Source: Sphagnum magellanicum (taxonomy: Eukaryota; Streptophyta; Sphagnopsida; Sphagnales; Sphagnaceae). Taken from it: a stretch of DNA of 64,000 bases. The stretch lies in assembly GCA_021904315.1 (NCBI GenBank), contig CM038912.1, forward strand, positions 15,153,061 to 15,217,060. Reading direction: 5' to 3'. The notes under the pieces were generated by a model, which worked only from the letters and a program-made list of their open reading frames with translations, was not told where the DNA came from and did not search any database. Position numbers and translations under genes: made by a program. Below are positions 26,001 through 35,440 of the stretch, piece by piece; the stretch's first letter is position 1, and each line of letters opens with the position of its first letter.

Positions 26001-27517
26001 TGAGCCGGAAACACCAACTTAGAGTGGTGTATGTGGGAGAGTCGGAACTTCAAAGGGAAGTTAGACTAGCAAGCCGCCGGGATGCTTTTGCCAAGGAGGC
26101 AAGGCAAAGCATCCAAAATGGAGCCAAGTCCCACTTCCATTTGCAAAATGGACTATTGTGGTACAAGCAAAGAAGGCTTTATGTTCCGAAAGGGAGGTTA
26201 AGGGATGTGCTTTTGAAGGAATGTCACGATGGGCCCCTTGCGGGCCATGGTGGTGCAAAGCGCACCACCACATTCTTGAAAAAGTCCTATTATTGGCCCA
26301 ACTTGAAAGAGGATGCGGAAAAATACGTGAAGACTTGCTTGACTTGCCAACAAAACCGGGTAGTCAATAAAAAGCAAGTCGGGTTGTTGCGACCATTACC
26401 CATTCCGGAAGGGCCGTGGGAAAGTGTTTCCATGGATTTCATGGTGAGCTTACCCCCATCAAGGGGGTTTGATGCGATAATGGTGGTGGTGGATCGATTT
26501 AGCAAGATGGCACACTTCATTCCCACCAAGGAAAATGCTACGGCCCAAGAGACGGGAAGGTTGTTCTTCACCCACGTGTTCAAGCATCATGGCCTCCCAA
26601 GGGACATTGTGTCGGATAGGGACCCAAAGTTCACTAGCAAGTTTTGGAGAGCCTTGTGGAAGCGCATGAGGACGGAGCTCAAGATGAGCACTTCTTTCCG
26701 ACCCCAAATGGATGGACAAACCGAGAGGGTGAACTTGGTGATCCAACAATTCCTAAGGAATTATGTGGCGGCGGATCAACAAGATTGGGTGGACCATTTG
26801 GAGTTGGCCGAATTTTGTTATAACAACTCGGAGCATTCGGCAACGGGGGCCACCCCATTTGAAATGGTGACGGGCAAGTCACCAATTGTGCCCACAACGT
26901 GGGTTGGACAACCCCCAAGTGATGCGAATGAGGAAGTGCCCATGGTCACACAACTTGATGAAGAGAGGCGGCTCTTGTGGGAAAGGGCCAAGGCCAATCT
27001 TGAGAAGGCACATAAAAGGTACAAAGACTTTGCGGACAAGTCTCGACGAGAGGTGAGTTTTGAAGAAGGGGATGAAGTGTGGTTGAACATCAAGAATTTC
27101 CGGTTGCCCGAAGGTTTGAGTCATAAGTTCTTGGGCCCATATGCGGGTCCATTCAAAGTGTTGGAAAAGTAACTTTCCGACACTTACAAGTTAGAACTAC
27201 CGAAAAATCTTAAGGTTCATCCCGTATTTCATGTTTCGCTTTTGAAGCCGGTCGCCCGTGATGCCTCAAGACCCGATCGAGAGCACAAGTCAAGGCCCCC
27301 TCCGGACTTGGTTCATAATGAACCGGAATTTGAAGTGGAGGCCGTGCTCAAGTCAAGGCAAGTAAGGGGGCGAGAACGGGAGTACTTGGTCAAGTGGAAA
27401 GGATACCATCCAATAGAGGCATCTTGGGTGAATGAGTCCGACATGGAACATGCCCAAGAAGCCATAGAAGAATTCCACAATAGACCGGCAAAAAGGCAAA
27501 GGAAACATAGAGTGTGA
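23027..27517 (+). pseudogene. Chromovirus gag-pol polyprotein, one frame with two internal stops
   Basis: One frame of 1497 codons, opening at ATG 23027 and interrupted by TGA at 25199-25201 and TAA at 27170-27172. Domains: gag (about residues 100-255), CCHC zinc knuckle [14 protein letters not shown] (about 332), aspartic protease [10 protein letters not shown] (about 387), reverse transcriptase with YIDDILVYS (about 735), RNase H (HSDASDFAIGG, about 885), and integrase with an HHCC zinc region (about 1065-1110). The D,D,E core is seen in MDFMVS, SDRDPKF and QTERVN (about 1137-1232). A C-terminal chromodomain contains EYLVKWKGYHP and ASWVNESDME (about 1445-1475). The first stop falls inside RT just before the catalytic YIDD; the second lies between integrase and chromodomain. 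Both are one C-to-T step from a sense codon. No frameshift is seen. Gag and pol share one frame with no apparent break between them. Confidence 0.94.
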
Positions 27518-28305
27518 TGAGGACATCACCTTTCTTTTAGGGGGCGGAAAGTTATACAAATGTACCAAATCAAGTTGTAAGTGAAATAAAGGCTAAAGAT
27601 TTCCAAGAGATTGCATCACAAACATAATGATATGTTAGAAAGGGGCGGGTTGTCAAGTGGCATGGACAAATGGAACTCTCTTGCGTAAGCCCAAATCAAA
27701 ATCGGACTCCACTTAGGGGCTAGGAGAAATCTTAGTCCCAAAAGAGGAGGCAAGCAAGGTGAGCTTGCGGGAACGTGCACATGCCCAAAGTGCATCCCAA
27801 AAGGTTGGTTGGTAGTGGCGGCCAACGCGGGAAGTCATGACCCCGTTCACGTACTATAATCGTGTAGCTTGGGACTTAGGCCTTTGCAAAGCCTAAACGT
27901 TGCTTCTCGTACCTTGATAAGCATACCTTTAGGAAAGGCTTGATTGTTGTGATCAAGGCGCAAGATTGGGAAAGGAGTCATGTCAAGTAGCTTAGGTCAA
28001 GGTTAGGCTTGGCTTGAGTTCCTCATGAGGGGAAGGTTGAAAGAATGTCCTCCCAAATGAGGGCTTCGTCAATTAGGCTAGTTTAGGTCTTTTTGACGAA
28101 GCAATGGAGGGTTTCTATTGAGAGACCCTTGGACTTGCCAAGAGAGTGTTGGAAGCTTGGGGACGCCTAAGTTAGCTTGAGGCAAGGTCCGGCCGCAGGG
28201 CGTCGGCATTTGATGGCCAAGGATCCTAAAGAAAGCAATTGCAATTGTTGAAAGAAAATTTAAGTGTCAATGAGGACATTGACCTCTTCTTCTAGTGGGG
28301 GAGAG
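27518..28305 (+). other. Element 3' untranslated region with polypurine tract
   Basis: A non-coding stretch of about 790 bp lies between the gag-pol stop and the 3' LTR. It ends in AGTGGGGGAGAG (28294-28305), a good polypurine tract for plus-strand priming directly next to the LTR. No second ORF is visible. Confidence 0.8.
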
Positions 28306-29330
28306 TGTCGCAACCCTAGCTTTGGGCTCGCGACCAAGGCAAAGGGAATTGCAAGGGTGCGGGCCAAGAGGAAGCCCGGGAGTTGAAGCTAAAGGGAAGC
28401 CCGGGAGTTAAGCCAAAAGGAAGCTCGGGAGCTAAGGCAAAAGGAAGCCCGAGAGTTAAGGCAAGAGGAAGCCCGGGAGTCACACCACGTACTCCCGGGA
28501 ATGTTAGAAAGTGTGAGGGAGTGAACCCTCACACTCCCAAGGCAAACTCCCACTTTGGGAGATGGAGTCCCGGTGGACTCCCGAAACTTCAGAGAGCGAT
28601 TGCAAGGGTCAAACCTCAATGGATTGTGGCGTTTTTTTATATCATTGGAAAGCTCTTGAAGCGTAGATATCTAAAATGGGCTCGCATTGCTCATTTGGAC
28701 ATCTGAAACACAAGTTATGGCCAAAAGAAGGGTCGGGAGTCGAATTCCAGGGAGTTTGCCAATTTTGACTCCCGACCACTAAACGTCGGGAATCGACCCG
28801 AAATACTTGGCTGCAGAGAACGTGCGACATACCGTTGGAAAGGTCTCGACGAGACCTACAACTTTGATTCAGATCGCATCGCGATCCGAGGTCTGCTCGC
28901 AAAGTTATGGGGCTCCAAAGTCCTGGGAGTCCCATTTGGCGCGATTTCGGGACTCCCACTCGGGAGTCCCGGGAAAAATAGCCATTTGGATGTAGCCTCC
29001 GTGGAGAGCTGCAGAGTATACTATAAGGGGGAAGGTGGTGGCTTCTCCCAAGTCCCGGCCGTGGTGAGTCTTGTGTGTCCGTGTTGCCCGTGGCTCGTCC
29101 TAGCACCAAGTGTGCTCTAACTTTGCACTAACCACTTTGTGTGGGTTGTGTGCAGGCCCGTGTGAGTGACTAAAGCTTGTCAACTCTTCCTAGTCCCATC
29201 CCGGAGCTCCAACCCGCCCCTCTACCCCTCAAAGGGTTGTGAGCTAGGGAGCGTGCTCCGACTCTTCCTTATTCCATTGCTTTCTACTTGGGCTCACATT
29301 TGAGTCCCTTGAGGAGTTGGGAGTGCGTCA
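28306..29330 (+). repeat. 3' LTR (1025 bp)
   Basis: Matches the 5' LTR over its full length with no indels. The 11 mismatches by eye (about 1.1 %) are all transitions, indicating a recent insertion. Confidence 0.95.
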
Positions 29331-29965
29331 GAAAAGATGGAAGTTTTGCTAAAAGGTATAGGTTTAACTAGGAAGGATTAAAAGGGTTTCCAATTTGTAG
29401 AGGCTTAACCAAGAAGAGATAAAGGTTTTACTAAAATGTAAAAGTTTAGCCCAAAAAATATAAAGGTTTTGCCAAGAGGTAAAAGTTTAGTAATAAATAA
29501 ATAAAACTTTTATCAAGGTGAAATGGTTTAGCCATGAAGAAATGGAGGTTTTGTCAAAAGATATAAGTTTAGCCAAGAAAAGTTAGAATTTTTTTCAAAA
29601 GGTAGAGGTTTAGCTATATATATATATATAGGTTTTGTTGAAAAATAAAGGTTTTGCCAAGATATAGACATTTAGCTAAAAAGATATAGAGACTTTGTTA
29701 ACATGTAAATGTTTAGCCATGAAAAGATGGAGATTTAACCAATAGATATAAGTTGTGCCAAAATAAAAAAGGTTTAGCCAATAGATATAAACTTAGCCAA
29801 GAAAAGTTAAAAGTTGTGCCAAAAGGAAAAGGTTTAACCAAAAGATATAGGTTTAGCCAAAAAAAGTTAAAAGTTGTGTCAAAAGGAAAAGGTTTAGCCA
29901 AGAAAAGTTAAAAGTTGTGTCAAAAGGCAAAAGTTTAACCAAGAGATATAAGTTTAACCATGAAA
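29331..29965 (+). repeat. AGGTTTAGCCAAGA-type degenerate satellite
   Basis: A monotonous tract built from GGTTTAGCCAAGAGATATA and AAAGTTAAAAGTTGTG-type pieces. Clearest units, about 40 bp, lie at 29780-29940. The tract continues across the retrotransposon into its left flank (about 21895-21951), so the element inserted within it. The last 5' bases (29331-29335) are the right target-site copy. Confidence 0.75.
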
Positions 29966-30080
29966 AAATACAAGGTAGGAAGGTAAGGGTTTGGTAGGTA
30001 GAGCCAAAATGTAGGTCAATAATGTAGCTAGATCAGCAGGGTAGCTAGGGAACTAGGGTGATTAGGTTGGAGGGTAGGGC
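29966..30080 (+). repeat. GTAGG/GGGTAGCTAGG-type minisatellite, middle copy
   Basis: Irregular GGTAGGAAGGTAAGG and GGGTAGCTAGG units precede motif copy 2. They parallel the tracts at 21668-21760 and 36240-36670. Confidence 0.65.
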
Positions 30081-30085
30081 TGGAG

Positions 30086-30114
30086 TGAATTAGCACCCAC
30101 CAATGCACCAGTTG
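30086..30114 (+). repeat. 29-bp dispersed motif, copy 2
   Basis: Same core as copy 1 (CACCCACCAATGCACCAG), on the + strand, upstream of the zinc-finger gene. A pyrimidine-rich tract follows at about 30170-30250, as at copy 1. It may belong to the promoter or 5' UTR of the gene. Confidence 0.8.
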
Positions 30115-30169
30115 CGGATGAGCCCGTTGAGGCCATTTTCTGGATGGACGAAAATCCCATCCTCCCTGT

Positions 30170-30386
30170 TCGATTTTTTTTTTTTTCCACCTCTTCTCTA
30201 CCCCAAAATTTTCCCCCGTCCTACCTACCACCTACCTCCCCCACCCCCCCTTCACTCCATCGCCAGAGCTCCAGAGACCTCGGGCGGCTGTGGAGCGGGA
30301 GCTAGAGCTATGGCTGTGGAGCTGGAGCGGCTGGAGCTGGAGCGGAGTTGCTGGAGTTGGAGCGGGACCCACGCGCACACGAAAAG
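30170..30386 (+). promoter_or_regulatory. Probable 5' UTR/first exon of the zinc-finger gene, GAGCTGGAGCGG-rich
   Basis: A pyrimidine tract is followed by GC-rich sequence with repeated GGAGCTGGAGCGG pieces, ending at a strong donor (AAAAG|GTAAGA, after 30386). A matching acceptor TTGTTTAG precedes 30782, 14 bases before the ATG. Exon limits are inferred; the 5' end is unknown. Open frames here do not join to the downstream coding frame. Confidence 0.5.
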
Positions 30387-30404
30387 GTAAGAAGTCTTGC
30401 TTGC

Positions 30405-30660
30405 TGCAATGCAGCAAGCTCCGGAGCCAGGCTCCAGAGCTTGCGTTGCGTTGCTTTGTTGCAACGCAGCAAGCTCCGGAGCTTGCGTTACTTGCTACAA
30501 CGTAGCAATTGCAGCAAGCTCCAGAGCCTGGCTCTGGAGCTTACTTGCTTGCTGCTGCAACGCAGCAAGCTCCGGAGCGTGAGAGCTTGTTGCTGCAACA
30601 CAATAAACTCCGGAGCTTGCTACAACTAAACCCTGCAACGCAGCAAGCTTTGGAGCGTCT
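30405..30660. repeat. Array of GC-rich palindromes (GCAAGCTCCGGAGCTTGC type) in the putative first intron
   Basis: GCAAGCTCCGGAGCTTGC at about 30470-30487 is a perfect 18-bp palindrome. A 31-bp near-perfect palindrome lies at about 30415-30445, and a similar 33-bp one around 30513-30545. Partial copies occur near 30566, 30606 and 30640. They are separated by TTGCTGCAACG-like spacers in both orientations. The units are about 40-60 bp apart. Confidence 0.85.
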
Positions 30661-30795
30661 CTTGCAGTAGAAGAAAAAGAAGAACCCTGAACCTTTTGCC
30701 CCATCCTCTATATTTTTTATTTTGCTTTGGTTTAGCTTATTAGAATTAACATTTAACAATAACTAGTGGTCTTTTGTTTAGGGTTGGAGGTTGGA

Positions 30796-32273
30796 ATGGG
30801 TAAGAGAAGAAGACTCAGGAAAAGCGGTGGTGGTGAACTGGAGGTCAATATGCAAGATGTTGCATCAGATGAGGCGATTCTTCCAAGTGTTGCTGAGCTG
30901 GAGGTCAATATGCAAGATGTTGCATCAGATGAGGCGATTCTTCCAAGTGTTGTTGTGGAAGATGTGATGATTCTTTTGCCATATGTTGCTGGAGGAGATG
31001 AGGGAGTTGTTGAGTCACATGTTGCTGCATCTGATGCAACAATTATTCAGCAAAATGTTGCATCAGATGAAACAAATAGTGAACAAGATGTTGCATCAGA
31101 TGAGGAAATGGGTGAGCAAAATGGTGCTCTATCACAATTGAAATATAAAGATAGCATTAGTATAGATTATTTTAGAATTTGTGGACATCAGATTAAATAC
31201 AGATTAAGAAAATTGTACAAGTTTTTTTAGGTTTAATTATATCCGCACCTTCCATCATTTGTTGGAAGGTGCAGGATTTTTTTTGTCAAATTCTTTTTAT
31301 GCAATACCTGAAAACAATGATTTGTAATATCTACATTTTGTTTTTTTATCTTTCTTTTTTTGGCTTAGGTCCGGAAGTTGAATCTGATAAGGCAACTTTG
31401 CCACTTGCACTTCTTTGCCCACCGAATTTGGCTCGGAAGGACAAGGAATGGACGCATGTTGGGTCCAAATGGAGGTGCAAAGTTGGTAATTGCACTACTG
31501 CATATTGTGCAAAATGGCTGTTGACGAAACATTTGAAGGAGGTGCATGGGTTGGTGGCTAAAAAGTCCAAACCTGGGAGGCCTTCAACTGCTGCAGGAGG
31601 TCCTCGACATCAGGACCATGCCAAGATGAATGCTCGCATCTTGGGAAATGCGATGGCTGTGCAGAGGCGGAACGATCAAAAGGTGGCTAGTCGCGCTCGT
31701 GCCAAAGCACAACGCGAATGGGAAAACCTGGTAGCTGTTGCAAAACAGTGTCCACCATTCCCAAAACCAGGTTTGGTGAAATTAGCTTCAGAGAAACTTT
31801 TGAAAGTGTTGGGGCTTACTGCTTGGGGTGTGGGCAGTGTGCCTCGAGATGCAGCATCGCGAATGGAGAAAGATGAAGACTTACAAGGGATTATTCGATC
31901 CACCTGTTGCGCATATGCACGGCAACTCAAGACGGCATGGGATGCCAAATATTGGGATCGAGAGTCCAATAAAACAAGTCGGAGAAAACAGTTGGCAGCT
32001 GTTTTGGATTTTCATGAATCTAGAATGATTCATGGAAGGTAAGAAATAATCATAAGCAATGTTTATTATTTTTTTATTGCATTTCATCCAAGGTGTGTTA
32101 GGGTTTAACTTAGTGGTTTTTGGGTGTTTATAGGGTTTAGGGCCAAACACAGGAAGAGTTTGTGGCAACTGCAGTTCAAGTGGAAATGCAACGTCAGCAT
32201 TTATACACTGCTCATCATGCAACAAAGGCTGCAAATGCAGTTGTTGCATACCGAGCTAAACACGGGATTGTAG
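30796..32273 (+). CDS. Spliced C2H2 zinc-finger/AT-hook-like protein with acidic repeats (unrecognised family)
   Basis: Deduced coding exons: 30796-31111, 31369-32038 and a last exon from about 32141. The first join (ATGG|GTGAGC to CTTAG|GTCC) keeps frame, and both splice sites are good. Residues 1-10 are basic (MGKRRRLRKS). About 14-105 is acidic with repeated QDVASDE/NVASDE units, including an exact-looking 60-bp tandem duplication (about 30837-30956). A single C2H2 finger, C142-x4-C147-x12-H160-x4-H165, is followed by KKSKPGRPS, an AT-hook-like core, then a long basic helical region (about 195-328). I recognise no enzymatic domain and no named family. The last exon is uncertain: acceptor 32139-32140 gives a stop at 32271-32273. 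A better-looking frame (EEFVATAVQVEMQ, stop 32279-32281) is one base out of phase, suggesting a frameshift or a wrong acceptor. The protein is probably nuclear and DNA-binding; host gene or transposon-derived is undecided. Confidence 0.6.
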
Positions 32274-32281
32274 ATTGCTAG

Positions 32282-32475
32282 ACACTAATATGGGTTAGGG
32301 TTTAGGGTTATACAGTTAGTTAGGTTTTATAGCCCTTTTACTTTTTGGACTACCCAATTTTGAACTACCCAATATAATAGCATCTTCTATTCACACTTGT
32401 TTTATGGTATATGGTTAAGCATATGTCTTCTTTGTCATAATTTTTTTAGTACTTGAGATGTAAGAATCAAACTAA
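32282..32475. other. 3' flank of the zinc-finger gene
   Basis: AT-rich sequence with GGGTTTAGGGTT-like telomere-type pieces near 32290-32310. No further coding frame is seen. Confidence 0.45.
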
Positions 32476-32479
32476 AGAT

Positions 32480-33000
32480 CAAAATGAACATTGTGCAATA
32501 CTTACATCTAATATAATAGCACTCACATCACTTGAAGAGTTTCAAAACAATATACACATTTTAAACATATAAAATACCTACATCATTTTCTATTATAAAT
32601 TTCATAAGGAGATTTTCAAATATGCAATACCCACATATACGTCCTAAAATAGTCACAGGCATATTACATTCAGTGCAATACCCGCATCTAAGTCCCATAA
32701 TAGTCGTTACAATTTTTGGCATCCCTTGCAATACCCGCATCTAAGTCCCATAATAGCCGCTGGTATTTTTGGCATCTCTTGCAATACCCGCATATGGGCC
32801 ACCCATAGTTGTTGACATTCGTCATTCGTTACAATACCCGCATATGGGTCCATGGTTTTCGTTGGGTTTTATAACATTTCTTGCAATACCCGCATATAGT
32901 TTCCATAATAGCCACTGGTTTTTTTTATGTCTCTTGCAATACCCGCATATAGGTCCCATAATAGTTGCTGGTTTTTTTCATTCTTTGCAAAACTTACATT
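32480..33000 (+). repeat. Array of TGCAATACCCGCAT units, about 52-bp period
   Basis: About eight units start near 32493, 32622, 32673, 32727, 32778, 32832, 32883 and 32935. Each has a core CTTGCAATACCCGCAT followed by AAGTCCCATAATAG-type sequence. The core is the reverse complement of the core in the arrays at 33.9-36.5 kb. Confidence 0.88.
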
Positions 33001-33104
33001 TTGTCATAAAATTAATTTAGAATAATAATTAATTTAGGTATATAAAAAGACATATTTTGGGTATCCATAGCACTTATTTGTTATTTTGAAATGACATTAC
33101 ATGC

Positions 33105-33690
33105 GAGTTTTGCATTCATGGTTTAGGGTTAGGTTTTCACATAAGGTTTGCTTCTTACCTTTGTGTGATAACTCCAACCTAATTTTCCTAATCTCTTTGA
33201 AGAAAATATATAATAAGATTGTATTAGGTCCCATATGTTTAAACCCAAAAAATTTCCCCCCAATTGAATATAAAATATTTTTGATAATACATGAATTATC
33301 AACAAATTTTGACATATAATTAAATAATTAATAGACCATTATTTCAGATAATTTAAATGATTAATTATCAAGAATTAGATAATCATTTATTTATTTGGAA
33401 TAATTAACTATTCATTTGGCTTAACTTCATTTATTTGGATAATAAAAAGTTGGATCTAAAAATCAGATTAACTTTATTTGATTGATTAACTTTAATATAT
33501 TTTTATTTTAATAAGTGATTAAAATCACTATTTAAGATAACTATTCCATGTTATAGATTGCATGTTCAGCTTTTTCATGAAAAATTCATACACCAAAATA
33601 AGTTTGATCACAATTGCCATTATACTATTTGTTCCACAAACAATACAATTTTTTTTCAAATTCATGAAACAAAATAAGAATCATGGGTTT
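33105..33690. repeat. Segmental direct repeat, copy A
   Basis: An AT-rich stretch that recurs about 1,245 bp downstream (34465-34930) with small indels. Shared landmarks include CATATAATTAAATAATTAAT and AAAAAGTTGGAT. Its first part has a third, partial relative at about 35935-36060. Confidence 0.85.
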
Positions 33691-33751
33691 AGGGTTTAGG
33701 GTTTTAGGGTTTTTTAGGTTTAGGGTTTAGGGTAAACCCTAAACCCCTAAT
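33686..33751. repeat. Interstitial telomere-type tract with head-to-head inversion
   Basis: TTTAGGG-type units run into CCCTAAA units. The turning point is a perfect hairpin: 13-bp arms at 33717-33729 and 33733-33745 (GGTTTAGGGTTTA and its complement) around GGG. Confidence 0.9.
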
Positions 33752-33889
33752 CAATAACCCCAACCTCACACCTTTGTTAACATATTATTTTGAAATTAAT
33801 TAATTATTTTAGAATGACCCAAAATGTAGATATTACATTTAGGGTAGGATCTTCATTTAAAGAAGTTTAAACCCCACAACCGTATTTTT

Positions 33890-34010
33890 ATAGTGGCCCA
33901 AAATGCAGGTATTGCATGTAGGGTAGGATCTTCACTTAAAGAGGGCTTAAACCCCCATGCGTACTTTCGAGGTGACCCAAAATGCAGGTATTGCATTTAG
34001 GGTTCAGTTT
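33890..34010. repeat. TGCAGGTATTGCA satellite, first block (two units)
   Basis: Two units near 33903 and 33979 share AATGCAGGTATTGCAT, GGGTAGGATCTTCA and ATGCGTACTTTCG with the main block. They follow segmental copy A just as the main block follows copy B. Confidence 0.8.
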
Positions 34011-34464
34011 ATATCATTATTTATATATTAAGTGTTATGAATAACAATATATTTGGACCAATATTTAAACCAACATTATACATCATGAAAAATAAAGTTT
34101 ACATAAGGACTTCTGTTATATATGTATAAAATATAAAATATTTTTGACCCACTATATGAATATATTACCCAAGAAATTTTTTACTATATATCAAAGAAAT
34201 AAAAATAAAAATTTCAATTAAACATAGGATTAATATATGGGAGAGATCATTTTTATTATTATGTGAAATAGAAAAGAAGAAAGTAAATAATTACGTGCTT
34301 TGAATTTTTTTTAAACATAATTTAAAATCTTGTTAAATTAAAGACTTTATAGTTATGTTTTTAGTATGAATATACAACTTTAAAAGGGGAAAAAAAATAT
34401 GAACATCTTTGAAAAATATTTAAGCTTGAACTTTTTATTTTTTGATCTTGACAAACTCCGTATT

Positions 34465-34930
34465 ACATTTAGGGTTGGGTTTTCATATAAGGTTTGTTTT
34501 TTACCTTTGTGTGATAAATATTTATGATAATTAATGAATTATCACAAAATTTGTCATATAATTAAATAATTAATAGACCATTATTTCAAATAATTTAGAT
34601 GATTAATTATCAAGAATCATATAATCATTTATTTATTTAAAATAATTAACTAATCATTTGGCTTAAATTTATTTACTTGAAAATAAAAAGTTGGATTTAA
34701 TCAGATTAATTAATTTGATATTTGATTGATTAACTTTAGTATATATATTTTTTTTTAATAAGTTATTGAAATCACTATTTAAGATAATTATTCCATGTTA
34801 TAGATTACAAGTTCAATTTTTTCATGAAAAAATTTTACACCAAAATAAGCTTGATCACAATTGTCATTGTATTATTTATTCCACAAACAATAGAACCTCT
34901 TTTAAAATTCATGAAAAAAAATAAGAATCA
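34465..34930. repeat. Segmental direct repeat, copy B
   Basis: Second copy of the 33105-33690 segment, colinear over nearly its whole length with many point changes and short indels. It is the older duplication compared with the LTR pair. Confidence 0.85.
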
Positions 34931-35004
34931 TGGATTCCTAATCAACAACCTCAACCTCCATACACACTTTTGTTAACATATGATTTTGAAATTAACTAAT
35001 TATT

Positions 35005-35440
35005 TTAGAGTGACCCAAAATGCAGGTATTGCATTTAGGGTAGGATCTTCATATAAAAAACCCTAAACCCACATGCGTACTTTCGGAGTGACCCTAAATG
35101 CAGGTATTGCATTTAGGGTAGGATCTTCATATAAAAAACCCTAAACCCCACATGCGTACTTTCAGAGTGACCCTAAATGCAAGTATTGCATTTAGGGTGG
35201 GATCTTCATATAAAGAAACCCTAAACCCCACATGCGTACTTTTGGAGTGACCACAAATGCAGGTATTGCATTTAGGGTGGGATCTTCATATAAAGAACCC
35301 TAAACCCCACATGCGTACTTTCGGAGTGACCCTAAATGCAGGTATTGCATTTAGGGTAAGATCTTCATATAAAGAAAGCTTAAACCCTACATGCGTCCTT
35401 TCAGAGTGACCCAAAATGCAGGTATTGCATTTAGGGTTCG
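35005..35440. repeat. Main block of about 80-bp satellite with a telomere-flanked 27-bp hairpin
   Basis: Six tandem units of roughly 75-83 bp. The best units contain CCCTAAATGCA, loop GGTAT, then TGCATTTAGGG: perfect 11-bp arms at 35092-35118 and again at about 35330-35356. Each unit continues with TAGGATCTTCATATAAAG, then AACCCTAAACCCCACATGCG and ACTTTCGGAGTGA. The heptamers CCCTAAA and TTTAGGG therefore face outward from each hairpin. Confidence 0.92.

Larger units (their letters stand above)
21952..29330 (+). mobile_element. Ty3/gypsy chromovirus LTR retrotransposon, complete, recently inserted
   Basis: A 7,379-bp element bounded by TG...CA and by GAAAA target duplications. Order: 5' LTR (21952-22976), two-base spacer, primer binding site matching initiator tRNA-Met (22979-22990), one gag-pol frame (23027-27517), untranslated 3' region, polypurine tract (about 28294-28305), 3' LTR (28306-29330). 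The pol order (protease, RT, RNase H, integrase) is that of Ty3/gypsy, and the C-terminal chromodomain places it among chromoviruses. It sits in an older AGGTTTAGCC-type repeat whose two halves flank it. The gag-pol frame is interrupted twice, so this copy is probably not autonomous although all other parts look intact. Confidence 0.96.

Noticed and set aside
30103-30629. Several overlapping ORFs in the GC-rich and palindromic region before the zinc-finger gene
   Set aside because: They are translations of the repeats (Leu/Glu or Cys/Ser runs), overlap one another on both strands and do not join in phase to the coding exon at 30796.
32480-35440. CRISPR-like spaced repeats
   Set aside because: Plant nuclear DNA; spacers are themselves repeated, so these are ordinary tandem satellites.
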